Source: Fodinisporobacter ferrooxydans
Lineage (GTDB): Bacteria; Bacillota; Bacilli; Tumebacillales; MYW30-H2
Length of the DNA: 64,000 nt
Direction of reading: 5' to 3'
NCBI RefSeq assembly: GCF_022818495.1
Contig: NZ_CP089291.1
Location: 3,799,501-3,863,500 of the forward strand
In this document: piece after piece, positions 45,884 to 53,979 of the stretch
Numbering within the stretch: the stretch's first letter is position 1
Layout: each line of letters begins with the position of its first letter
The notes under the pieces: generated by a model
Told to the model about the DNA's origin: nothing
Seen by the model: the letters and a program-made list of their open reading frames with translations, nothing else
Database searches by the model: none
Made by a program: the position numbers and the translations under genes

Positions 45884-46321
45884 TTACATCCCCTTGCTAA
45901 ATATTTCAAGGATTTCTTCTTTTGACGTTGTCTGTACAATTTTCTTGACATTTTCTTCTTCGGAAATGACAATGGCTATATTGGAAAGAATGTCCAAATG
46001 TTCGTCGCCAACGGCTGCAATTCCGATCACCAGATACGCCATGTTGCCATCTCCAAAGTCAACGCCGTTCGGTATTTGTACAAAGGAAAGTCCTGTTGAC
46101 TGTATCCATTTCTTGGAATCCTCTGTGCCATGAGGGATCGCGACACCATTCCCGATAAAAGTAGTAAGAGCCTCTTCCCGTTCCAACATTTTTTGTATAT
46201 ATTCACTCGTAACATGATTTGCCTCAACCAGTAATTTACCAGCCAATTCAATCGCTTCTGTTTTGCTTTCTACCCTGGCATTTAAAACGACTTTTTCCTT
46301 ATCAAGAATATTTATACTCAT
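45884..46321 (-). CDS. mtlF: PTS mannitol-specific enzyme IIA
   Basis: Accepts phosphate from HPr and passes it to the IIB domain of MtlA. The phospho-His is in FIGNGVAIPHGTEDSKKW near residue 60, and GDEHLDILSNIAIV is the typical C-terminal helix region. I start at MSINILDKEKV, eight bases after GGAG; a GTG three codons earlier overlaps that site. It begins 5 bases before the end of the mtlR coding frame is cleared, so the two are coupled. Confidence 0.95.
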   Translation of the reverse strand: MSINILDKEKVVLNARVESKTEAIELAGKLLVEANHVTSEYIQKMLEREEALTTFIGNGVAIPHGTEDSKKWIQSTGLSFVQIPNGVDFGDGNMAYLVIGIAAVGDEHLDILSNIAIVISEEENVKKIVQTTSKEEILEIFSKGM

Positions 46322-46326
46322 TGCAA

Positions 46327-48423
46327 TCACTCCGTTTTCATTGTTTTTAAATAAAATTCGTATAATTTTTTTGCAAAATACGTTCGTATGCTTGCCTCAT
46401 TTCCTCGCTCCACAATTACGGCTGTTTCATCTGCGATGAGCAAGGAACTAATTTCGCTTAACGTTTCAAGATTTTCTTTTTGCATTTCTTTCGGCCCTAA
46501 TAACAGCAGGATGTTTTTAATCGAAATTTCCGTATTTTCCATCGACTGTACATGGATGGAATGCTTTAGTGAAAAAATATTGAATGATGATTTTGTCACA
46601 TGTTCGCTTCTGCCATGAAACAATGCGAATGTAGTATGCGGGATTCCTAACCCGCCCAACTGTTCACGTGCAAGAAGTTGGTTTACAACTGTATCCTTGT
46701 TCTTTATCACATTGCGATCCGATAAAATTTCACATGCTTGATTTAGTGTTTCCCGAATGTTTTTTGATTCATTATTTAGCTCGTAAACATGGAATCCTTC
46801 AATCAAATGAACAATCTGCCCTAATTGGATTTGCAACGATTTTAATTTCGCGATAGGAGATTCCGTATTTACTGAAACCGATTTTTGATTGCGAATGGTA
46901 TTGCGGATCCGAATCCTTCGAATAAAATCTTTGATTTTTTTTATTTCCTCTTCCGACAATAATGGGCTGACTAAAATATATTCTTCTTGTTGACCCGGCA
47001 ACGCAATCGTCGAAATAATAACATCATATTGACTTTTATCAATGTTCCCGATTTCAAATAACGAAATATTTTTCAAAACCTCAATTTCTGGAATTTCCTT
47101 TTCGATTCGGCTTGCGAGCATTTTAGAAGTACCAATTCCGCTAGAACAAACGATATATGCGCGAATTCTTTTTATTTTTCCATATTCTTTTTCCAAAGAA
47201 GCGCCGAAATGCATCACCAAGTAGCCAATTTCTTCATCAGGCACATGTAAATGCGGAAAAACCACTGTCACTGCTTCTTCAATGATTTCAAAAAGAAATG
47301 CATAATCTTTTTTAATTTGCTGAAGAACCGGATTGCGGATTTTCATATTCTGCTTGATTCGGTGAATGGCCGGTTCCATATGCGTCAATAAGCCTTGGAA
47401 CAAAGACCGTTCATCTGTAAAATTGATTCCTAATTTTTCTTCGCATACCTTTATAAGTTGCTGTACGTTTCTCGAAAGCATCATATTTTCCGCTGGAAAC
47501 AATTCTCCGGTAGAGTTCCTTAACTTAGCTCCCAATAGATGCATAGTAATATAGCCGACTTCACCAACCGGAAACGTTAATTTGAAAAAATGTTTCAGTC
47601 GTTCGATTATTTTTTGGGCGATATGATACTCATGCGTATTGCTTAGTTCCTTTAAATAATTCACATCAAAATCGATTTTTTCGCCTTTCACAATCCGTTC
47701 AATAACCAATGAAAGATGAATCACCAACCCGATATACGCACTATCCGCCAACGGATAGGGAAGTTCTTTTTCAACATCCCTTAAAGCAGTTTCCACTTTG
47801 ATGAGTTTTTCTTTTTCGATCAACCCTAATAAACGTTCCGATGAAGTGTTTATATTTTTAAACGTTTTGTTTTGAATCGTATCCTTAATCGCACCGAGCA
47901 ACTCTGTTTCATCTAAATTATCTGAAATAAAGCTGCTCATGGCTTTACGCTTTGCAGCTTCTGATCCTTCTATTTCAATCCCATACCCGCGTTTTCGAAT
48001 AACGGATAAACCGAATTGCCGAAGCCATTCTTCCAAATCATCAAGATCATGGCTTATCGTAGCAGATGTCACTTTCAGATCATATGCCAATGAAATCAGT
48101 TTGACCGGTTCTACGGCTTCCAGGAGAGTGCAAAGAATGAGAGCTTTTCTTTCACTAACCGTATATTCTGTTGTTGTAATGTCCAAAAGTTCCGATTGCA
48201 ATTCCTGCATTTGTTCTGGAGTGCCTAGCACTTGTACGCCAACTCCAGACTTTTTTATTACGATAAGCCCAAATTTCTCAAGTAATGTTTCAATTTCATT
48301 TAATTCCCGATGGACGGTTCTGGAACTCACCTCAATTTCCTCAGCCAGATCTTTTATCGTTAATCCTTCTCGTTCGCGCAATAAAATATCCAGGATCATT
48401 CGCTGTCGTGAGGAAATATTCAT
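46327..48423 (-). CDS. mtlR: PRD-containing mannitol operon activator MtlR
   Basis: Domains in order: winged HTH (SSRQRMILDILLREREGLTI), a second HTH near 90-150, two PTS regulation domains (about 190-405) with histidines for HPr/MtlF control, a IIB-like domain with its Cys in YIVCSSGIGTSKM, and a IIA-like domain with GGLGIPHTTFALFHGR. This is the MtlR architecture of Bacilli, a DNA-binding activator controlled by PTS phosphorylation. The ATG at 48423 has GGGGAG eight bases upstream. It lies between mtlA and mtlF in one direction, preceded by a perfect hairpin. Confidence 0.93.
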   Translation of the reverse strand: MNISSRQRMILDILLREREGLTIKDLAEEIEVSSRTVHRELNEIETLLEKFGLIVIKKSGVGVQVLGTPEQMQELQSELLDITTTEYTVSERKALILCTLLEAVEPVKLISLAYDLKVTSATISHDLDDLEEWLRQFGLSVIRKRGYGIEIEGSEAAKRKAMSSFISDNLDETELLGAIKDTIQNKTFKNINTSSERLLGLIEKEKLIKVETALRDVEKELPYPLADSAYIGLVIHLSLVIERIVKGEKIDFDVNYLKELSNTHEYHIAQKIIERLKHFFKLTFPVGEVGYITMHLLGAKLRNSTGELFPAENMMLSRNVQQLIKVCEEKLGINFTDERSLFQGLLTHMEPAIHRIKQNMKIRNPVLQQIKKDYAFLFEIIEEAVTVVFPHLHVPDEEIGYLVMHFGASLEKEYGKIKRIRAYIVCSSGIGTSKMLASRIEKEIPEIEVLKNISLFEIGNIDKSQYDVIISTIALPGQQEEYILVSPLLSEEEIKKIKDFIRRIRIRNTIRNQKSVSVNTESPIAKLKSLQIQLGQIVHLIEGFHVYELNNESKNIRETLNQACEILSDRNVIKNKDTVVNQLLAREQLGGLGIPHTTFALFHGRSEHVTKSSFNIFSLKHSIHVQSMENTEISIKNILLLLGPKEMQKENLETLSEISSLLIADETAVIVERGNEASIRTYFAKKLYEFYLKTMKTE

Positions 48424-48450
48424 GGCCTGACTCCCCTTAGAAAACAAGGA

Positions 48451-48482
48451 CTTTAACGCTAGCTTTTGCACTAGCGTTAAAG
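48451..48482. promoter_or_regulatory. Perfect 12-bp inverted repeat between mtlA and mtlR
   Basis: CTTTAACGCTAG, 8-base loop, CTAGCGTTAAAG. It begins 24 bases after the mtlA stop and 27 before mtlR. There is no good T-run on the minus strand, so it may be a leaky terminator, an RNA-stability hairpin that makes mtlA the most abundant message, or a protein-binding palindrome. Confidence 0.65.
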
Positions 48483-48506
48483 AAACCCTTTATCGTGTTT
48501 TTTATA

Positions 48507-49937
48507 CTATTTTAACTGTTGAACAAGTTCATCGTATTTCGGACTGCTCAAAAAGTTTTCCACTGAAATATGTTCGGCATCCGGCTTTTTAGCAATGGCA
48601 CGGTCTGTCAACGACTTATGCGTAACGACAACATCGGCGTCATTCGGTATTTCATTGATCGCAGTATTGATAACGGTAATATTGAGGCCTGCATCTTTAA
48701 ATTTTTTCTTGAGAATCGATGCGCCCATCGCGCTAGACCCCATTCCGGCATCACATGCGAACACAACTTTATTTACGTGATGTTTTGCCTCGTGTGCTAC
48801 TGTCTGTGTCATCGCTTGAACAACTTCACTTTTTTTGCCTTTCAGCTCCTGCATCTTTTCTGCCGCTTTTGTAAACTCATCTTCTTCCGTTTGTTTTACC
48901 GTTTTGAGAAGAATAGAAGCAATCAAGAAAGAAACGGCAGCGGCGACGAAGACACCTGCCAACACCGGCAACAGCCCACCTTTTGGCGCCATTGCAATCA
49001 GTGCAAAAATACTGCCCGGCGAAGGTACTGCAACCAATCCTGCATGCAACATTTGGAATGTAAATGTGCCGCTTACACCGCCTGCGATCGCAGCAAGGAT
49101 TAATCTGGGATTCATAAGAACATAAGGAAAATAAATTTCATGAATTCCGCCGAGAAATTGAATAATGATCGCACCCGGTGCGGACTGTTTCGCCATTCCC
49201 TTGCCGACAAACCAGTAAGCCAACAGAATCCCCAAACCGGGACCTGGATTCGGCTCAAGCAAGAAATAAATGGATTTTCCTGCCTTGGCTGCTTGTTGCA
49301 AACCAAGAGGACTTAAGATGCCATGATTGATCGCATTATTTAAAAACAATACTTTTCCTATTTCAATAAAGATGTTTGCCAATGGAAGCAAACCAACATT
49401 CACAATGGCTTGTACACCTGCGGAAAGTGCACTGCTTAAACCGGTTACAACCGGGTCAATCGCCACATAAGCCAACAGCGCCAAAATCGCCGCAACAATT
49501 CCGGCTGAGAAATTATTGACTAACATTTCAAAGCCGGCACGGATCTTGCCTTCAAACGCTTGATCCACTTTTTTGATCACCCATCCGCCAAATGGTCCCA
49601 TCAACATAGCGCCTAAGAACATTGGAATATTCGAGCCAACGATTACCCCCATTGTTGCAACTGCGCCGATCACGCCTCCGCGCGGACCATGAACCATTTT
49701 CCCTCCGGTGTACCCGATGAGCAATGGCAACAGATACGTGATAATAGGTCCGACAAGCTTTGCCAAGTGGGCGTTGGGAATCCAACCCGTCGGTATAAAT
49801 AATGCTGTAATTAATCCCCAAGCAATAAACGCCCCGATATTGGGCATTACCATTCCGCTTAAAAATCTTCCGAATTTCTGAATTCGGATTCTTGCACTCG
49901 ATGAAGTATCGTCATTTGCAAAAACTGTCGCTTCCAC
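48507..49937 (-). CDS. mtlA: PTS mannitol-specific enzyme IICB
   Basis: Imports and phosphorylates mannitol. The IIC part (about 1-345) has eight or more hydrophobic stretches and the substrate motif FLGGIHEIYFPYVLMNPRL. The IIB part (about 385-476) has the phospho-Cys in VVFACDAGMGSSAMGASIL. There is no IIA part, consistent with separate mtlF. The start is a GTG with AAGGGG nine to ten bases before; a nearby ATG is out of frame. It is first in the operon. Confidence 0.95.
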   Translation of the reverse strand: MEATVFANDDTSSSARIRIQKFGRFLSGMVMPNIGAFIAWGLITALFIPTGWIPNAHLAKLVGPIITYLLPLLIGYTGGKMVHGPRGGVIGAVATMGVIVGSNIPMFLGAMLMGPFGGWVIKKVDQAFEGKIRAGFEMLVNNFSAGIVAAILALLAYVAIDPVVTGLSSALSAGVQAIVNVGLLPLANIFIEIGKVLFLNNAINHGILSPLGLQQAAKAGKSIYFLLEPNPGPGLGILLAYWFVGKGMAKQSAPGAIIIQFLGGIHEIYFPYVLMNPRLILAAIAGGVSGTFTFQMLHAGLVAVPSPGSIFALIAMAPKGGLLPVLAGVFVAAAVSFLIASILLKTVKQTEEDEFTKAAEKMQELKGKKSEVVQAMTQTVAHEAKHHVNKVVFACDAGMGSSAMGASILKKKFKDAGLNITVINTAINEIPNDADVVVTHKSLTDRAIAKKPDAEHISVENFLSSPKYDELVQQLK

Positions 49938-49964
49938 TTCATTTTTCCCCTTTCTGTCTCTTAG

Positions 49965-49978
49965 ATGTTGACAAAATT
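49965..49978 (-). promoter_or_regulatory. Proximal copy of AATTTTGTCAACAT upstream of mtlA
   Basis: One of two identical 14-base direct repeats, 96 bases apart, both in front of mtlA. The TTGTCA half resembles half of the TTGNCACA-type MtlR operator of Bacillus. Involvement of MtlR is inferred. Confidence 0.4.
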
Positions 49979-50053
49979 TAATGTGTTCAAGTTCTGTATT
50001 TATAATAAGTCGCTTTTATGCCAAATTCAATGAAATGAAAACGCACTTCAGTC

Positions 50054-50074
50054 TTACAACATGTTGACAAAATT
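50054..50074 (-). promoter_or_regulatory. Distal candidate MtlR operator
   Basis: Contains the second AATTTTGTCAACAT and extends into a partial palindrome TTGTCAACATGTTGTAA. This fits the inverted TTGNCA...TGNCAA arrangement of MtlR sites better than the proximal copy. A TGAAAACGCACTTCA stretch 19 bases nearer to mtlA is a weak CcpA cre candidate. Confidence 0.45.
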
Positions 50075-50182
50075 AAAATATAGAATCGTTTTTTGTAATC
50101 GATTCCAGTTTTAAGTACGATTGGCAGCAGAAGATTCGTTCCAAAGTCCAATCATGCATTGTTGATCAAATGTGTTGTTGAC

Positions 50183-51160
50183 TCAAGATGGTATCTGTAT
50201 TGTTTCGTTGTCTGAAGTACGCTCCCCATGTGTTGAAATAAAGCTATGCAGAACCATGCCAATGACTACAAAACATAGGCCAACAAGTCCGCCAATCGAA
50301 ATCTTAGTTCCCGCTATTATGAGAAGTTCCCCAATCAACGTAAACACAACTTCTCCAGACTGAGTTGCTTCCACAGTTGCCAATTGCTGAACATTGTCTT
50401 TTGCCAAATCTGTCGCCGTAAAAAACAACACAGTGGCAATGACGCCTGAAAACACAGCTACAATGAACGCTTGAAGAGATTGGTTGGCACTTGGAAGTCC
50501 GTGTGCGACAATCTGATACAAAGATAAAATCAACCAAATGGGGAGGCTGGCAATTGTCATTCCAAGAGTTCTTTGGTATGCATCCAGCCTGCCTTCACAA
50601 AGTTCCATCATCTTACGATTTCCCAGCGGGTACGCGAATGCAGCAATGATGACCGGAACTGTCCCGAGCGACAAATCATGTATAGATACATGTGTTGACT
50701 GGGACCATTCCATGAATCCAATGCCGAATAGGATCATTAAAGACATTCCCATACCCTTAAACGGAATTCGCTTTCGAACTTTAACTATGCCATCCGCAGT
50801 TTGAAGTGTCTCGTGAAACAAAGGAACTAAAAGTGATCCGGCGATAATTGTAAATTGCCATGTTCCTGCTACCAGCCATGCAGGGCTGTAAACAGACGCA
50901 AAACATAATGGCGCATAAAATAATCCAAACCCGATAAAACTCCACCATACCCACTGCCAGGGATGTTGACACATCTCTTTCATCAGCTTTCTAAACCTTT
51001 TGCGTGCCAACACGACGACCAATAGCAATGGAAGCATGAATATATATCGCAAGGAAGCACTCCATATCCAACTGCCACCACTATCACTCATCAATTTGTT
51101 CAATACAAAAGTAACAGCAAAAAAGAACGACGCTAAAATCCCAATCCCTATTGCCTTCAT
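50183..51160 (-). CDS. EmrE-like multidrug/metabolite exporter, 325 aa
   Basis: Ten predicted membrane helices in two five-helix halves, as in the DMT superfamily. The start GIGILASFFFAVTFVLNKLM and the mid segment SPAWLVAGTWQFTIIAGSLL match the putative multidrug resistance efflux family (PF13536 type). The substrate is unknown. The start is at MKAIGIGIL with AAGGT upstream. It is not linked to the mtl genes except by proximity. Confidence 0.75.
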   Translation of the reverse strand: MKAIGIGILASFFFAVTFVLNKLMSDSGGSWIWSASLRYIFMLPLLLVVVLARKRFRKLMKEMCQHPWQWVWWSFIGFGLFYAPLCFASVYSPAWLVAGTWQFTIIAGSLLVPLFHETLQTADGIVKVRKRIPFKGMGMSLMILFGIGFMEWSQSTHVSIHDLSLGTVPVIIAAFAYPLGNRKMMELCEGRLDAYQRTLGMTIASLPIWLILSLYQIVAHGLPSANQSLQAFIVAVFSGVIATVLFFTATDLAKDNVQQLATVEATQSGEVVFTLIGELLIIAGTKISIGGLVGLCFVVIGMVLHSFISTHGERTSDNETIQIPS

Positions 51161-51263
51161 GATCTGTACCTTCACCCGACATCCCTGTTTTAAAGTTTAA
51201 AGGTGCTTGACAGCATGGCACCGAAGATTCATTCTACGAAAATATTTATACCATAGCAAGCAC

Positions 51264-51542
51264 CTAATTGCACGATTTTCCCAGTTGGTGCAACTCCGCA
51301 TGGAATCCATGTTTCGCAAGGAGTTCTTGATGATTCCCTTGTTCGATTGCGCTCCCGTTTTTCATGATTACGATCAAATCTGCCTCTCTGATCGCATGCA
51401 ATATTCTCCCGAATCGTGCCGTTAAAGAGCCAGACATCAAGTTCGGAGGATACAATGTGGACAGCGATTGCAAAAAAGGAAGCGCCAAAACCATCGTTGT
51501 ATACATCCGATAGGTTTTTAATAGTCTAAATAACTTTAACAT
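51264..51542 (-). pseudogene. Internally deleted ABC exporter, 92-codon relic
   Basis: The first 35 residues (MLKLFRLLKTYRMYTTMVLA, then FLQSLSTLYPPNLM) are the start of an ABC exporter permease helix. The last 45 (LHAIREADLIVIMKNGSAIE, then QGNHQELLAKHGFHAELHQ) are the end of its ATPase domain, after the Walker B and H-loop. About 480 residues are missing between them, joined in frame. No transport function can remain. Confidence 0.8.
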
Positions 51543-51724
51543 GCATAAATTTTCTCCGTTCCGTTTTGATTAACATTTCTTGAATAAACATAGTATTCCA
51601 GGAATCCACGAATATCATGTGCAAATCCAATTAAAAACGCTTTCAATTTATACTCCACTTATTGTGTCAGATCATGAGAGGATCGAAAAGTTATTCGACA
51701 CCGCCTAAATTGGCACACAAAAAT

Positions 51725-51745
51725 ACCGCTGATGAAACCAGCGGT
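51725..51745 (-). terminator. Terminator after nasC
   Basis: ACCGCTG-GTTTCAT-CAGCGGT on the minus strand followed by ATTTTTG, 60 bases past the nasC stop. Confidence 0.75.
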
Positions 51746-51806
51746 TTATAATCGGTGTTATTGACAATGACAAGCGCTTCTTCGGAGGTTTCGGCTTTAC
51801 TTGCAA

Positions 51807-53948
51807 CTATATTGACACAGTACCAACAAGTGGATTTACCTTTACGGCGCAGACTTTAAATCCCGGCATTTTGCAGTTAGGATCAAGTGCTTGATTGGTA
51901 ATTTTATTCACGTTTTGCAAATCGCCCCAGTGCATGGGAACGAATACGGTATCCTCGCGAATGTCTTCCGTGACTTTGCTTCGTACAATGATGCTGCCTC
52001 GTCTGGATTCTACCTTTACCAACGATGCATCTTCAATTCGATATTTTTTGGCTGTTTTCGGGTGAATCTCAAGATACGATTCAACATCGCGCGCCAATAA
52101 TGTATGGCTTCTTCGCGTTTGAACGCCTGTCAAATAGTGTGTCATCACTCGCCCGGTCGTTAAGTACAAAGGAAATTGATCGTTCATTTGTTCTTTCGGA
52201 ACATGATTGTCTACAGCTACAATTTCTGCTTTACCATCGGGATGGGCAAATGACGTTTCAAACAGCCGACCTGCTCCGGGGTGATCCTGGGAAGGACACG
52301 GCCAATATACTCCGCCTTCTTGTTTTATGCGATCATAGGTAATTCCATAATAATCGGCAATCCCGCCGCGGCTCGCTATTCGAAGCTCATGAAATATCTC
52401 TTCGGCAGACGAAAAAGAAAAATATGTTTCTTTTCCAAGAGCAATGGCCACCTCACAAAGAATTTGCCAGTCATGCTTGACTTCGCCCGGACATTCTCTG
52501 TTTCCCGGTCGATAAGTAACTCTTCCTTCCAGATTGGTCAGAGTTCCTTCATTTTCCAGGTAAGAAGAGGCTGGCAAAATAAGGTCGGCCATTCTCGCCG
52601 TTTCAGAAACGAACATATCCGCGACAACGAGGAATTTTAATTTTTTTAATCCCTCTTCTACCAAATTGGCATTCGGACTTGAAACGACAGGATTTGAACT
52701 TATCACAAATAGTCCCGTAATTTCCTGCTGATAGACTTTTTCCAGCATTTCATAAGCTGAAACACCTTTTCCTGGCAAATCCTGCTCATCGATTCCCCAC
52801 ACTTTTGCCACATAAGCGCGATGTTCGGGATTCTCAATCGAACGATAGCCGGGAAGTTGATCCGCTTTATGACCGTGTTCTCTGGCACCTTGACCATTTC
52901 CTTGCCCTGTGATGGCGCCATAGCCGCTGCCTATTTTTCCTATTTTACCCGTAACCAATGAGAGATTGATAAAATTTCGCACTGCCATATACCCATCTGT
53001 TTGCTGCTCGACTCCCCTGGCCGTGAAAATCATTCCCGTTTCCGCTTTGCCGTACGCTCTGGCCGCTGTTTGAATTTGTTTTACGGATATGCCGGTGATT
53101 TCCGCGATGTGCTCCAATTCGATCGTGGATATATGCTCCTGCAGTGCTTCAAATCCTTTTGTACGATCTGCAATAAACGTTTGATCCACATACCCTTCCT
53201 CAAAAATCACTTTTAACAGTCCATTGACCAGGGCAGCATCCATTCCCGGCTTGATTTTCAAATGCAAATCGGCGATTTTTGTTGTTGCCGTTTCCCTCGG
53301 ATCAATGGCAATGATAAAGCTCCTATTTTCCTTGGCTTGCGTAAAATAAGGCATCAGGGTCGGTTGGCATTCGGCAATATTGGTTCCGGCCAATATCATA
53401 CATTTGCTGAAAGGGATCTCGGACAGTTGATTCGTGAGGCCGCGATCGATTCCAAACGCTTTATTTCCGGCTGTAGCTGCCGCAGACATACAATACCGGC
53501 CATTATAATCGATATGTTTGGTTTTTAATGCGACACGAGCAAATTTTCCCAGCAAATAAGCTGTTTCATTCGTTACCGTTGCCCCGCCGTAAACACCCAA
53601 AGCATCCAAACCATCTTCCTGTTGAATTCGTGTAAACATTTCTTTGATGAGTCTTATTGCTTCACTCCAAGAAATGCGGACAAACTCCCCATCAACTTTT
53701 CGCATGGGATACAATATACGGTCAGGATGCACAGCATGTTGATGCGCATTCATTCCTTTGATGCACAATCGTCCTTGTGATGCGGGATTGTCAAGGGGAA
53801 TCGCCTGATACGTTTTGCGTCCTTTCTCCTGCACCTCTATGACTTGCATTTTACACTGCACACTGCAAAAAGGGCATTGTGTATCCATTACAGTATTGGA
53901 TTTTTCTTCTAACGGCTTGGAATGTAAATGCTGTCGTACATTCATCAT
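51807..53948 (-). CDS. nasC: Assimilatory nitrate reductase catalytic subunit
   Basis: A molybdopterin oxidoreductase reducing nitrate to nitrite in the cytoplasm. An N-terminal [4Fe-4S] site shows CPFCSVQC and the last Cys in GRLCIKGMNAHQ. MGD-binding segments follow: GVYGGATVTNETAYLLGKF, RYCMSAAATAGNKAFG, ILAGTNIAECQPTLMPYF. The C-terminal cofactor domain contains LTTGRVMTHYLTGVQTRRS. The length of 713 residues is typical of NasC/NarB. AGGTGA lies four bases before ATG 53948 and seven before ATG 53945, so the start is uncertain by one codon. The 130 codons of open frame upstream overlap nasB and are not coding. There is no Tat signal. Confidence 0.93.
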   Translation of the reverse strand: MMNVRQHLHSKPLEEKSNTVMDTQCPFCSVQCKMQVIEVQEKGRKTYQAIPLDNPASQGRLCIKGMNAHQHAVHPDRILYPMRKVDGEFVRISWSEAIRLIKEMFTRIQQEDGLDALGVYGGATVTNETAYLLGKFARVALKTKHIDYNGRYCMSAAATAGNKAFGIDRGLTNQLSEIPFSKCMILAGTNIAECQPTLMPYFTQAKENRSFIIAIDPRETATTKIADLHLKIKPGMDAALVNGLLKVIFEEGYVDQTFIADRTKGFEALQEHISTIELEHIAEITGISVKQIQTAARAYGKAETGMIFTARGVEQQTDGYMAVRNFINLSLVTGKIGKIGSGYGAITGQGNGQGAREHGHKADQLPGYRSIENPEHRAYVAKVWGIDEQDLPGKGVSAYEMLEKVYQQEITGLFVISSNPVVSSPNANLVEEGLKKLKFLVVADMFVSETARMADLILPASSYLENEGTLTNLEGRVTYRPGNRECPGEVKHDWQILCEVAIALGKETYFSFSSAEEIFHELRIASRGGIADYYGITYDRIKQEGGVYWPCPSQDHPGAGRLFETSFAHPDGKAEIVAVDNHVPKEQMNDQFPLYLTTGRVMTHYLTGVQTRRSHTLLARDVESYLEIHPKTAKKYRIEDASLVKVESRRGSIIVRSKVTEDIREDTVFVPMHWGDLQNVNKITNQALDPNCKMPGFKVCAVKVNPLVGTVSI

Positions 53949-53979
53949 GCTCTCACCTACTCTCGCGTTAGATCTTTGC

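Noticed and set aside
50035-50050. CcpA cre site upstream of mtlA
   Set aside because: TGAAAACGCACTTCA is one base too long and off-consensus in the right half; kept only as a remark.
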